Made by a program: the position numbers and the translations under genes. A stretch of 64,000 bases of DNA from Streptomyces globisporus (GTDB taxonomy: Bacteria; Actinomycetota; Actinomycetes; Streptomycetales; Streptomycetaceae), in the NCBI GenBank assembly GCA_014649555.1, contig BMTG01000003.1, forward strand, positions 62,001-126,000. Reading direction: 5' to 3'. This document shows, piece after piece, positions 17,314-24,429 of the stretch (position 1 is its first letter; every line of letters begins with the position of its first letter). Below the pieces are notes generated by a model that worked only from the letters and a program-made list of their open reading frames with translations, had not been told where the DNA came from and ran no database searches.

Positions 17314-17500
17314 CGGGGCGAGGCACGCCTCTCCCGCCTCCCCCCGTCACTCTGCGCACACGAGCTATTACCTATATAGATGCTTATGGGCAGTTTTCTG
17401 CTCGGACAGTCGGGTACGCCACTGAAAGGCGGCTGCCCCGCCTCATCCCATTCGTCCCTCACACCGCCTTCCGAGGCCGTCGACAGAGCAAGGAGCAACC

Positions 17501-18331
17501 GTGCCTTCAGTACCGTCCATCACCCTCAACAACGGTGTGACGATCCCCCAGCTCGGCTTCGGGACCTTCCAGATCCCGCCGGACGAGACCTGCGAGACCA
17601 CGGTCGCCGCGCTGGAGACCGGCTACCGGCACATCGACACGGCACAGATGTACGGCAACGAGAAGGAGGTCGGCCAGGCGGTCCGGGAGTCCGGGCTCGA
17701 CCGCGCCGACGTCTTCGTCACGAGCAAGCTGAACAACGGGGCGCACGCACCCGACGAGGCGCTCCGGGCGTTCGACCGTTCCCTGGAGGAGCTGGGCTTC
17801 GACTACCTGGACCTCTTCCTCATCCACTGGCCCCTGCCGGGTGGTTCGGGCGACTTCGTGGAGACGTGGAAGGCCCTGGAGGAGATCTACCGGTCCGGGC
17901 GCGCCAAGGCGATCGGGGTATCCAACTTCCAGGAGAACCATCTGCGCCGGCTGCTGGACAACACCACGGTGGTGCCCGCCGTCAACCAGATCGAGGTGCA
18001 TCCGTACCTCACGCAGGAGCCCCTGCGGGCCTTCGGAGCGGAGCACGACATCGCCACGGAGGCGTGGTCGCCCATCGCGCAGGGCAAGGTGCTCTCCGAC
18101 CCGACGATCGCGCGGATCGCCGAGCGGGTGGGCAGGACCCCCGCGCAGGTGGTGCTGCGCTGGCATCTGCAGCGCGGGGACATCGTGTTCCCCAAGTCCG
18201 TGACGCTGAAGCGGATCCAGGACAACTTCGCGCTCTTCGACTTCGAGCTCACCGAAGGGGACATCGGCGAGATCGCCGCCCTCAACCGTGACGAGCGCAC
18301 CGGTCCCGACCCGGACACGTTCAACGGCTGA
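17501..18331 (+). CDS. Aldo/keto reductase (2,5-diketo-D-gluconate reductase-like)
   Basis: 276 residues. The AKR tetrad is visible in order: Asp and Tyr in GYRHIDTAQMYGNEKEVG, Lys in DVFVTSKLNN, and His in LDLFLIHWPLPG. NADPH-binding features follow (IGVSNFQENHL, PKSVTLKRIQDNFALFDFEL). It reduces carbonyls of unknown physiological identity. The GTG start has AAGGAG eight bases upstream. It is a single gene followed by a strong terminator. Confidence 0.92.
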   Translation: MPSVPSITLNNGVTIPQLGFGTFQIPPDETCETTVAALETGYRHIDTAQMYGNEKEVGQAVRESGLDRADVFVTSKLNNGAHAPDEALRAFDRSLEELGFDYLDLFLIHWPLPGGSGDFVETWKALEEIYRSGRAKAIGVSNFQENHLRRLLDNTTVVPAVNQIEVHPYLTQEPLRAFGAEHDIATEAWSPIAQGKVLSDPTIARIAERVGRTPAQVVLRWHLQRGDIVFPKSVTLKRIQDNFALFDFELTEGDIGEIAALNRDERTGPDPDTFNG

Positions 18332-18348
18332 CCCGGACGGGGAGTACG

Positions 18349-18387
18349 GCGGGCCCGGCACCGGGAACATCCCGGTGCCGGGCCCGC
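18349..18387. terminator. 18-bp perfect hairpin, bidirectional
   Basis: GCGGGCCCGGCACCGGGA (18349-18366) pairs perfectly with 18370-18387 around a 3-base loop (ACA). It separates the aldo/keto reductase from the convergent ABC importer operon. Confidence 0.85.
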
Positions 18388-18436
18388 TCTGCGTCCGTAC
18401 GCGATGATCCCCACCCGCGTACGCACGCGATGATTC

Positions 18437-19459
18437 CTACCGTGCGAACTTCCTCAGGTCCTCGGCGAGCGAGCTGACGGCCGCCGGGTTGCGCGGGCTC
18501 TCGACGAGGTCCACGTAGTCGAGGACGACGATCCGGTCGTTCTTGATCGCCGATACCCCGGCGAGCGGCTTGTAGGACTTCAGGAACTTCCGCTTCTCGT
18601 CCGCGCCGGTGTCGCCGTAGTTGTTGATGACGATGACCTCGGGGTCCCGGTCGACGACCGTCTCCCAGCCCACCGTGGTCCAGCTGTCCTTGAGGTCCTT
18701 CATGATGTGGTCGCCGCCGGCCTTGGTGATGATGTCGTGCGGTCCGGCGTACGCACCCGAGGTCAGCGGCTTGTCCTTCCCGTCGTCGTACAGGAAGACG
18801 CGGAGGCGGTCGTCGCCCGTCGCCGCCTGGGAACGCGCGTCGGCGACCTCCTTCCGGAAGGACGTGATGAGGGTGTTCGCCCGGTCATCCACGTCGAAGA
18901 TCTTCCCGAGGTTCCGCAGGTCGGTGTAGAGCGCTTCGAGCGGGGGCATGACGCCGCGGGCCTTGCCCTGCCCGTTCCGGCACGACTCGCTGAGCAGGTA
19001 GGAGTCGACGCCCACGCGCTTCAGTTCGGCCGGGGTGAAGCCCTCGCCCTCGTTGAATCCGTAGTTCCAGCCGGCGAAGACCAGGTCGGCCCGGGCGTCG
19101 AGGACCAGCTCCTTGTTGATGCGCTCCTTGGAGAGCCACTTGGTCTTCTTGTAGCCGTCCTTCCAGGGGACGGACGTCATGTCGCCCTTGTCGTCGGGCA
19201 TGACGTATCCGGCCATGTGGTCCTCGAGGCCGAGGGCGAACATGATCTCGGTGATGCCGACGTCGTTGGTGACGACGCGCTGCGGTGCCTTGTCGTAGCG
19301 CTTCTTCTCTCCGCAGTTCTCCACGGTCACCGGGTAGTGTCGGTCGGCCTTGGCGCTGCTGTCCTTCCCGTCGGCTTCCGGTGTGACGTCCGCTCCGCAG
19401 CCGGTGAGGGCCAGGGCGGCGGCGAGGACGAGGGCCGCGGGGCGCAGGGGGTGAGGCAT
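18437..19459 (-). CDS. ABC importer solute-binding lipoprotein, probably cobalamin (BtuF-like)
   Basis: 340 residues with a lipobox (LAAALALTGCGAD, Cys at 21). It has the FecB/BtuF two-lobe pattern: YDKAPQRVVTNDVGITEIMFALGLEDHMAGYV, LVLDARADLVFAGW, and VDRDPEVIVINNYGD. It is the third gene of the importer operon, 15 bp after the ATPase. Such proteins bind siderophores, heme or cobalamin. A riboswitch-like leader of cobalamin type before the first gene makes vitamin B12 or a corrinoid the best guess. Two lobes and a single connecting helix are assumed from the family. Confidence 0.85.
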   Translation of the reverse strand: MPHPLRPAALVLAAALALTGCGADVTPEADGKDSSAKADRHYPVTVENCGEKKRYDKAPQRVVTNDVGITEIMFALGLEDHMAGYVMPDDKGDMTSVPWKDGYKKTKWLSKERINKELVLDARADLVFAGWNYGFNEGEGFTPAELKRVGVDSYLLSESCRNGQGKARGVMPPLEALYTDLRNLGKIFDVDDRANTLITSFRKEVADARSQAATGDDRLRVFLYDDGKDKPLTSGAYAGPHDIITKAGGDHIMKDLKDSWTTVGWETVVDRDPEVIVINNYGDTGADEKRKFLKSYKPLAGVSAIKNDRIVVLDYVDLVESPRNPAAVSSLAEDLRKFAR

Positions 19460-19474
19460 GGAGGCGGGTCTCCT

Positions 19475-20257
19475 TCAGGAGGTGGTACGGGCCGGGGGAA
19501 GGTCGAAGAGCAGTTGCAGCGCGCCGGTTTCGGGGTGCGTGACGCGGTGTGCCCGTACGCCGAAGACGTCGGCCAGCAGTTCGGTGGTCAGGACGTCGTG
19601 CGGCGGTCCCGAGGCGACGATCCGGCCGCTGTCGATGACGTGGACGACGTCGCAGTGCAGGGCGGCGAGGTTCAGGTCGTGCAGGGCGGTCAGCACGGTC
19701 AGGCCGCTGTCGCGGACCAGGGCGAGGACTTCCAACTGGTGGGCGATGTCCAGGTGGTTGGTGGGCTCGTCGAGCACCAGGACCCGGGGCTGCTGGGCGA
19801 GCGCGCGGGCGATCAGGACGCGCTGCCGCTCGCCGCCGGAGAGGGTGAGGAAGCCGCGTTCGGCCAGGTGTCCCGCCCCGACGCCTTCCAGCGCCTCGTC
19901 GCAGCGGCGGCGGTCCTCGTCGGTCGTGCGGGCCATCGGCCCCTGGTGCGGCAGACGGCCCATGGCGACGATCTCGGCGACGGTGAAGTCGAATTCGGCG
20001 ACCGCGTCCTGCGGAAGTGCGGCCAGGCGTCGGGCGCCTTCCCGGGTGGAGAGGGCGTGGAGGTCCTCACCGCCGATCCTGACGGCGCCGGCGGAGGGGC
20101 GCAGAGCGCGGTAGACGCAGCGCAACAGGGTGGACTTCCCGCTGCCGTTGGGGCCGACCAGGCCGACGAGCTGCCCGTCGGCCGCGCCCAGCGTGACCTG
20201 GTCCACCAGGCGTGCGCCCGCGATCTCGACGGTGAGCGCGTCGATGTCGATCCGCAT
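19475..20257 (-). CDS. ABC transporter ATP-binding protein (FepC/BtuD-like)
   Basis: 260 residues: Walker A LVGPNGSGKSTLL, Q-loop ALPQDAV, signature LSGGERQRVLIARAL, Walker B RVLVLDEPTNHLD and switch His in TALHDLNLAAL. It powers uptake through the permease encoded upstream. Its ATG shares one base with the permease stop (TGATG), so translation is coupled. The ATG-starting frame is also open upstream, but that part is a shadow of the permease. Confidence 0.95.
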   Translation of the reverse strand: MRIDIDALTVEIAGARLVDQVTLGAADGQLVGLVGPNGSGKSTLLRCVYRALRPSAGAVRIGGEDLHALSTREGARRLAALPQDAVAEFDFTVAEIVAMGRLPHQGPMARTTDEDRRRCDEALEGVGAGHLAERGFLTLSGGERQRVLIARALAQQPRVLVLDEPTNHLDIAHQLEVLALVRDSGLTVLTALHDLNLAALHCDVVHVIDSGRIVASGPPHDVLTTELLADVFGVRAHRVTHPETGALQLLFDLPPARTTS

Positions 20258-21366
20258 CAGATGCCCCCGAAGGAGTAGGCGCGCCGGCGCATGAGGAGGA
20301 TGAAGCAGGGAACGCCGATGACCGCGGTGAGGACGCCCACCGGCAGTTCGGCCGGGGCGAGCACCACGCGCGAGAGGATGTCGACCCAGATCAGCAGGAC
20401 GGCTCCCGCGAGGGGTGCGACGGCCAGGAGCCGTCGGTGGTCCGCGCCGACCAGCATCCGGGTGGCGTGCGGGACCATCAGGCCGACGAAGCCGATCGCC
20501 CCGCTGACCGCGACGACCGCCCCGGTGACGGCCGCGGAGACGAGGAAGAGTTCCTTGCGCAGTCTCCCGGGGTCGACGCCGAGCGCGGCGGCGGTCTCGT
20601 CGCCCATGGCGAGGGCGTTCAGACGCCGCGCCGACCAGCCGAGGTGCGCGAGGCCGGCGAGCACCGCCCCGGCGGCGATCGGCACGGCGGACCAGTTGGC
20701 GCCGCTCAGGCTGCCGAGCAGCCACATCATCGCGGAGCGGGCCGCCTCCCCCCGCTCGGCCGCGAACACCATGAACGTGGTGACGGCCGAGAAGCCGTAG
20801 TACATCGCGGTCCCCGTCAGTACGAGCCGGAGCGGGGTGAGACCGCGTTCGGTGCGGGCGACCGCGTACACGAGCAGCATGGCGAGGAGCGCGGAGGCGA
20901 ACGCCGCCGTGGACAGCGCCCAGATGCCCAGTGCGCCGAGGGCCCCGAAGATGAGGACGGCGTTGGCGCCGACCGCCGCGCCCGAGGAGATGCCGAGCAC
21001 GAACGGGTCGGCGAGCGCGTTGCGCACCATGGCCTGGACGGCGACGCCGATGGCCGACAGACCGGCGCCCACGACAGCGGCCAGAACCGCTCGTGGCAGG
21101 CGCAGTTCCCAGACGATGGTGTAGGCCGGGACCTCGTCGGAGCCGATGGCTCCGCCGGTGATCCCCGCCCACAGGTAGCGCGTCACCTCGGCCCAGGAGA
21201 GCCCCGACGCCCCGAGTGCCGCGCCGCAGACGAGCGAGAGCGGAAGGGCGAGGCTCAACCCGGTCACGAGGAGCGGCAGGGGGACCCGGCGGGGCGGGGC
21301 CGGTCCGGAGCCGACGCGCGCCGGACTCGGCGGCTTGGCGGGTATGCGGTCGAGAGACGTGGCCAC
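20257..21366 (-). CDS. FecCD/BtuC-type ABC importer permease
   Basis: 369 residues with about ten membrane helices. The family motifs are RLPRAVLAAVVGAGLSAIGVAVQAMVRNALADPFVLGISSGAAVGA, the GSLSGANW loop, the coupling-helix region NALAMGDETAAALGVD and GAIGFVGLMVPHATRMLVGADHRRLL. It starts at GTG (21366) and is the first gene of the operon. It lies directly downstream of a cobalamin-riboswitch-like leader, so expression probably falls when cobalamin is plentiful. Confidence 0.94.
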   Translation of the reverse strand: MATSLDRIPAKPPSPARVGSGPAPPRRVPLPLLVTGLSLALPLSLVCGAALGASGLSWAEVTRYLWAGITGGAIGSDEVPAYTIVWELRLPRAVLAAVVGAGLSAIGVAVQAMVRNALADPFVLGISSGAAVGANAVLIFGALGALGIWALSTAAFASALLAMLLVYAVARTERGLTPLRLVLTGTAMYYGFSAVTTFMVFAAERGEAARSAMMWLLGSLSGANWSAVPIAAGAVLAGLAHLGWSARRLNALAMGDETAAALGVDPGRLRKELFLVSAAVTGAVVAVSGAIGFVGLMVPHATRMLVGADHRRLLAVAPLAGAVLLIWVDILSRVVLAPAELPVGVLTAVIGVPCFILLMRRRAYSFGGI

Positions 21367-21474
21367 GGCCGGTCGCTTTCGCCTCGGGCCGTGCGTCGCG
21401 CAAGAAGGAGCGGCCCCGGACGGCGGCCGTCCCGCGCAGCGCCCGTTTCGCAGTCCACGGCGAATGGTCAGGAG

Positions 21475-21600
21475 CCTTCTGTGCCGCGGGTGATCGGGCT
21501 CACGGACCGGGGGTCCGTCTACCGTTGCGGGTCAGCGCCGGATTTCGACCGGACTTCCCCCGTGGCGAGTCCGCAGCCTAGCGCGTGCGCCGGTCCCGAC
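21475..21600 (-). promoter_or_regulatory. Cobalamin riboswitch (AdoCbl-type) leading the ABC importer
   Basis: On the minus strand the leader contains, in the right order, GGGAAGTCCGGTCGAAATCC (core, 21540-21559), GGCGCTGACCCGCAACGGTA (a B12-box variant, 21520-21539), a hairpin ACGGACC/GGTCCGT (21502-21518) and GAGCCCGATCACC (21489-21501, matching the usual GAGCCAGGATACC 3' piece). The boundaries are approximate. The permease GTG lies ~110 bases further on. Recognised by eye from the consensus; a covariance-model search would settle it. Confidence 0.82.
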
Positions 21601-21603
21601 GCC

Positions 21604-21639
21604 GGGGAGGGCCGGGGGGGCGGGGGGGGCGGGGGTGGG
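21604..21639 (+). repeat. G-run tract with G-quadruplex potential
   Basis: Runs of 4, 7, 8 and 5 guanines are separated by one to four bases, with further GG/GGG runs around them. The tract lies between the 3' end of the EEP-family gene and the 5' end of the riboswitch transcript. On the RNA of the importer operon it would be C-rich, so any quadruplex would be on the DNA or on the opposite transcript. Confidence 0.55.
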
Positions 21640-21671
21640 CCCGTCCTCGGCGTTCGCCACGTCCGGCATGT

Positions 21672-22613
21672 TCATCGCGTCCACCAGCTGATGCGGGCCG
21701 CCACCGGCCGGTGGTCGCTGCCGGTGGCGGGCAGCACCCAGGCGCTCTCCGGTTTCACGCCGCGTACGAGGATCTGGTCGATCCGTACCACGGGGAACGA
21801 GGCCGGCCAGCTGAAGCCGAAGCCGGTTCCGGCCGCCTCCTGGGCCGATTCCATCCGCGAGGTGATCCCGGCGTACGCACGGTCGTCCAGCGTGCCGTTC
21901 AGATCGCCGAGCAGCACCACCCGCTCGTTCTTCTCGGCGGCGACGGCCTGTCCCAGAGACTGCGCACCGGCGTCCCGCCGGCCCGACGACAGCCCGGCCC
22001 CGGGGTTCACGCGTACGCACCCGAGGTGGGCCACGTACACCGCCAGCGGCCCGTGGTCCGTCGTCACCGTGGTCTGCATCCCCCGGTTGTAGGCCATCTC
22101 GACCTCGGCGGGCTTGGCGTCCCCCAGCGGTCCGGCGTCCATCGCGACGTCGACCGGGCGGGTGTCGGACAACGGGAACCTGCTCCACAGCCCGACCGTG
22201 CCCTGCACCGTGTGGTGCGGGTAGGCCTGCGCCAGTTCCTCCTCGTACGTCCTCCGGGCCTCGGCGGCCAGCTCCTCCAGTGCCAGCACGTCCGCACCGG
22301 AGCGGGCCAGGGCGCGGGCGGTGCCGACCGTGTCGGGGTTGTCCGCGCCGACGTTGTGGGAGGCCACCGTGAGGTCACCGCCCGGGTGGGACTTGTCGGT
22401 GAGCAGTCCGCCGAAGAGGTTCAGCCAGGCCACGCCCGGCAGGAGCAGGGCGATCACTGCGGTGGCGGAGCGGCGCAGCAACGCGCCGGCCAGCAGCAGC
22501 GGGACGAACAGGCCGCACCACGGAAGGAAGGTCTCGACGAGGCTGCCGAGGTTTCCGGTCCGGTTCGGGATGCTCGCGTGCAGCAGCAGGAGCAGGCCCA
22601 GCAGCAGCGCCGG
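21672..22613 (-). pseudogene. Endonuclease/exonuclease/phosphatase-family membrane protein, 5'-truncated
   Basis: The body is a complete EEP domain: LTVASHNVGADNPD, VLALEEL, GTVGLWSRFPLSDTRPV, VYVAHLG, VVLLGDLNGTLDDRAY, RIDQILVRG and a terminal TGSDHRPVAARI. Before it, in the same frame, come two hydrophobic segments (ALLLGLLLLLHAS ... WCGLFVPLLLAG, and ALLLPGVAWLNLFGG). The family normally has a start codon and a short cytoplasmic tail upstream. Here the frame runs straight into histidine-kinase sequence at about 22613 and meets a stop at 22632-22634, with no ATG or GTG. A TTG at 22481 could still give a shortened protein. Confidence 0.75.
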
Positions 22614-23224
22614 ACCACGACACCGGAGAGATCATCGACCGCCTCCATGCCGTCAACAGCCGGGCGAGCGACCTCACCGAGGCACTGCTCCTGCTCAGCC
22701 GGGCGGACCGGCGTTCCTTCACCCGGGAACGCGTCGACCTGTCACTGCTCGCGGAAGAGGCCGCCGAGGGCCTCCTCCCCCTCGCGGAAGAGCGCGGCGT
22801 CACCCTGGAGACGCGGGGCGACATCGCCGCCACGACCGGATCGCCGGCGCTTCTGCTGCAGCTGACCACGAACCTCGTGCACAACGCCATCGTCCACAAC
22901 CTGCCGGAAGGGGGCACCGTCCGGGTCACGACGAGCGTCCGCGCCGGGACCGTGGTGCTGGCGGTCGAGAACACCGGTGTCCCCCTCTCCCCCGAGTTGG
23001 TCTCCACGCTCACCGAACCGTTCCAGCGGGGCGCCGAGCGTCTGCGCACCCACCACGCGGGGGTCGGCCTCGGCCTGGCCATCGTCGAGACCATCACGCG
23101 CGCGCACGACGGAACGCTCGCCCTCGCCCCGCTCACCGGCGGCGGGCTGCGCGTCACGGTGGAGCTCCCCCAGGTCGCCGGGAGCGGGGACGGGAGACCG
23201 GCGCGAGCTCTTCCCTCCCCCTGA
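22607..23224 (+). pseudogene. Sensor histidine kinase, N-terminal half missing
   Basis: The reading frame shows only the end of the dimerisation helix (GEIIDRLHAVNSRASDLTEALLLLSRAD) and a full ATPase domain. The domain has N-box NLVHNAIVHNLP, G1-like VENTGV, F-box region LTEPFQRGAERL and G2 GVGLGLAIV. The sensor, HAMP and phosphorylated His box are absent, and no response regulator remains nearby. The sequence begins abruptly where the EEP gene ends on the other strand, so it is the 3' remnant of a VanS/CseC-like kinase. No good start codon is present. Confidence 0.8.
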
Positions 23225-23262
23225 AGCGACGGGGTGCGGACCTCGTACGGCAGGATGGTGCC

Positions 23263-23592
23263 ATGAGCGTAGTCAAGATCAATGTGCTGACCGTCCCCCA
23301 GGAACAGCGCGAGACGCTGGAGAAGCGCTTCGCGTCCCGCGCCCATGCCGTGGAGAGTTCCGACGGATTCGAGTGGTTCGAGCTGCTCCGGCCCGTCGAG
23401 GGCACGGACGACTACCTCGTCTACACCCGCTGGCGTGACGAGGCTTCCTTCCAGGCGTGGATGGAGGGTCCGATGAAGGCGGCCCACCAGGGCGGCGACG
23501 CCTCCGGCGGCGAGCGCCCCAAGCCGGCGGCGAGCGGGTCCACGGTGTGGTCCTTCGAGGTCGTGCAGCAGGCGGCACCGAAGGGCGCGTAG
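23263..23592 (+). CDS. Antibiotic biosynthesis monooxygenase (ABM) domain protein
   Basis: 109 residues of the dimeric ferredoxin-like ABM fold: VVKINVLTVPQEQRETLEKRFASRAHAVESSDGFEWFELLRPVEGTDDYLVYTRWRDEASFQAWM. The Phe/Trp/Glu pattern is close to actinobacterial heme-degrading or monooxygenase-like proteins of the MhuD/IsdG group, but assignment to heme is not secure. It lacks the usual biosynthetic neighbours. ATG with AGGA about seven bases upstream; a hairpin follows. Confidence 0.85.
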   Translation: MSVVKINVLTVPQEQRETLEKRFASRAHAVESSDGFEWFELLRPVEGTDDYLVYTRWRDEASFQAWMEGPMKAAHQGGDASGGERPKPAASGSTVWSFEVVQQAAPKGA

Positions 23593-23618
23593 GCGAGCGC
23601 CCACCGATGTGTGACCCC

Positions 23619-23645
23619 GCCCGGCCGGCCCATGACCGGCCGGGC
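23619..23645. terminator. 10-bp hairpin between convergent genes
   Basis: GCCCGGCCGG (23619-23628) pairs with CCGGCCGGGC (23636-23645) around a 7-base loop, 27 bases after the ABM stop and before the end of the P-loop kinase gene. Confidence 0.68.
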
Positions 23646-23701
23646 AGGTCGCTTTCCCTCGTCTGTCGGGCGGCAACGCCGGTGAGCCGGGACCCGGTGC
23701 G

Positions 23702-24247
23702 TCAGCGGTCGACGGGCGGCAGTCCGGCCAGGCCGGTGTCGAGCATGATGCGGTCGACGGTTCTGTCCAGGATGCTGTCGGGGCCGATCACGGTCTCCCG
23801 ACCGTCGGGCAGAACATCGCGGGGGCGGTACCAGTCCCGCAGTTGGTTCTCGTCGACCTCGTCGGCGATGGGTTTGGTGGCGTGCCGCGCCACGGTCTCG
23901 GCGAACGGGACGTCCAGGTAGTACCCGTGGGTCGGGCCCCGGTGGTCGGCGCGCAGCCGGGCGAGCATGTCGCCGTAGTGGTCGGCACAAAGGATCCCTT
24001 CGACCACCACGTGGTAGCCGACGTCCAGGGCGTAGCGGGCCGTCAGCTCGATCAGGCCGATGTTCGCCGCCCCGGGCCGGTCGCGTTCGCGCAGCACGGA
24101 GCGGCGGAGGTTGTCCTGCCCGACCACGGCCAGCCCGCGGCCGAATCTGTGGCGGAGACCGGCGGCGACGCTCGACTTCCCCGAAGCGCTGTTGCCGCGC
24201 AGGACGATCAGCCGGGTCTCTTCCGTGCCCACCTTCACGGCGATCAC
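23702..24247 (-). CDS. P-loop kinase of the AAA/zeta-toxin-like nucleotide kinase group
   Basis: 181 residues. Walker A is VLRGNSASGKSSVA (residues ~15-28), then VVGQDNLRRSVLRERD, a lid-like ARYALDVGYHVVVEGILCADHYGDML and a YYLDVPFAETVARHATKP segment. This matches small stand-alone kinases often annotated as AAA-family ATPase or chloramphenicol-phosphotransferase-like; the substrate is unknown. The GTG at 24247 has no clear Shine-Dalgarno. In-frame GTGs at 24238 and 24232 are possible. It is divergent from the giant PKS-NRPS gene. Confidence 0.78.
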   Translation of the reverse strand: MIAVKVGTEETRLIVLRGNSASGKSSVAAGLRHRFGRGLAVVGQDNLRRSVLRERDRPGAANIGLIELTARYALDVGYHVVVEGILCADHYGDMLARLRADHRGPTHGYYLDVPFAETVARHATKPIADEVDENQLRDWYRPRDVLPDGRETVIGPDSILDRTVDRIMLDTGLAGLPPVDR

Positions 24248-24429
24248 GCTAGCGGCACCACACCCGGCCCGGGGCCGAACTCGTCCATGTCACTCCCAGG
24301 GTGCACGCGGTCTCCTCCCGGCGGTTGATTCCCACCGGCCCGCACGTTTTTAAGATCATTCCTCGGAGAACATCCGGGAACTCCGGAGAAACTCGTGCGG
24401 AACGGATCGATCGACCGGTGGAGCACCAC
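24248..24429 (+). promoter_or_regulatory. Upstream region of the PKS-NRPS gene
   Basis: 182 bp hold the divergent promoters of the kinase and the giant gene. The stretch GTTTTTAAGATCATTCC near 24350 is the only AT-rich part and the likeliest -10 zone. GGTGGAG six bases before ATG 24430 is the ribosome site. I see no clear operator. Confidence 0.4.

Noticed and set aside
19475..21403. 642-codon frame reading through permease region into the ATPase
   Set aside because: Its first ~380 codons are out of frame with the FecCD permease; the ATPase proper begins at 20257 with TGATG coupling.
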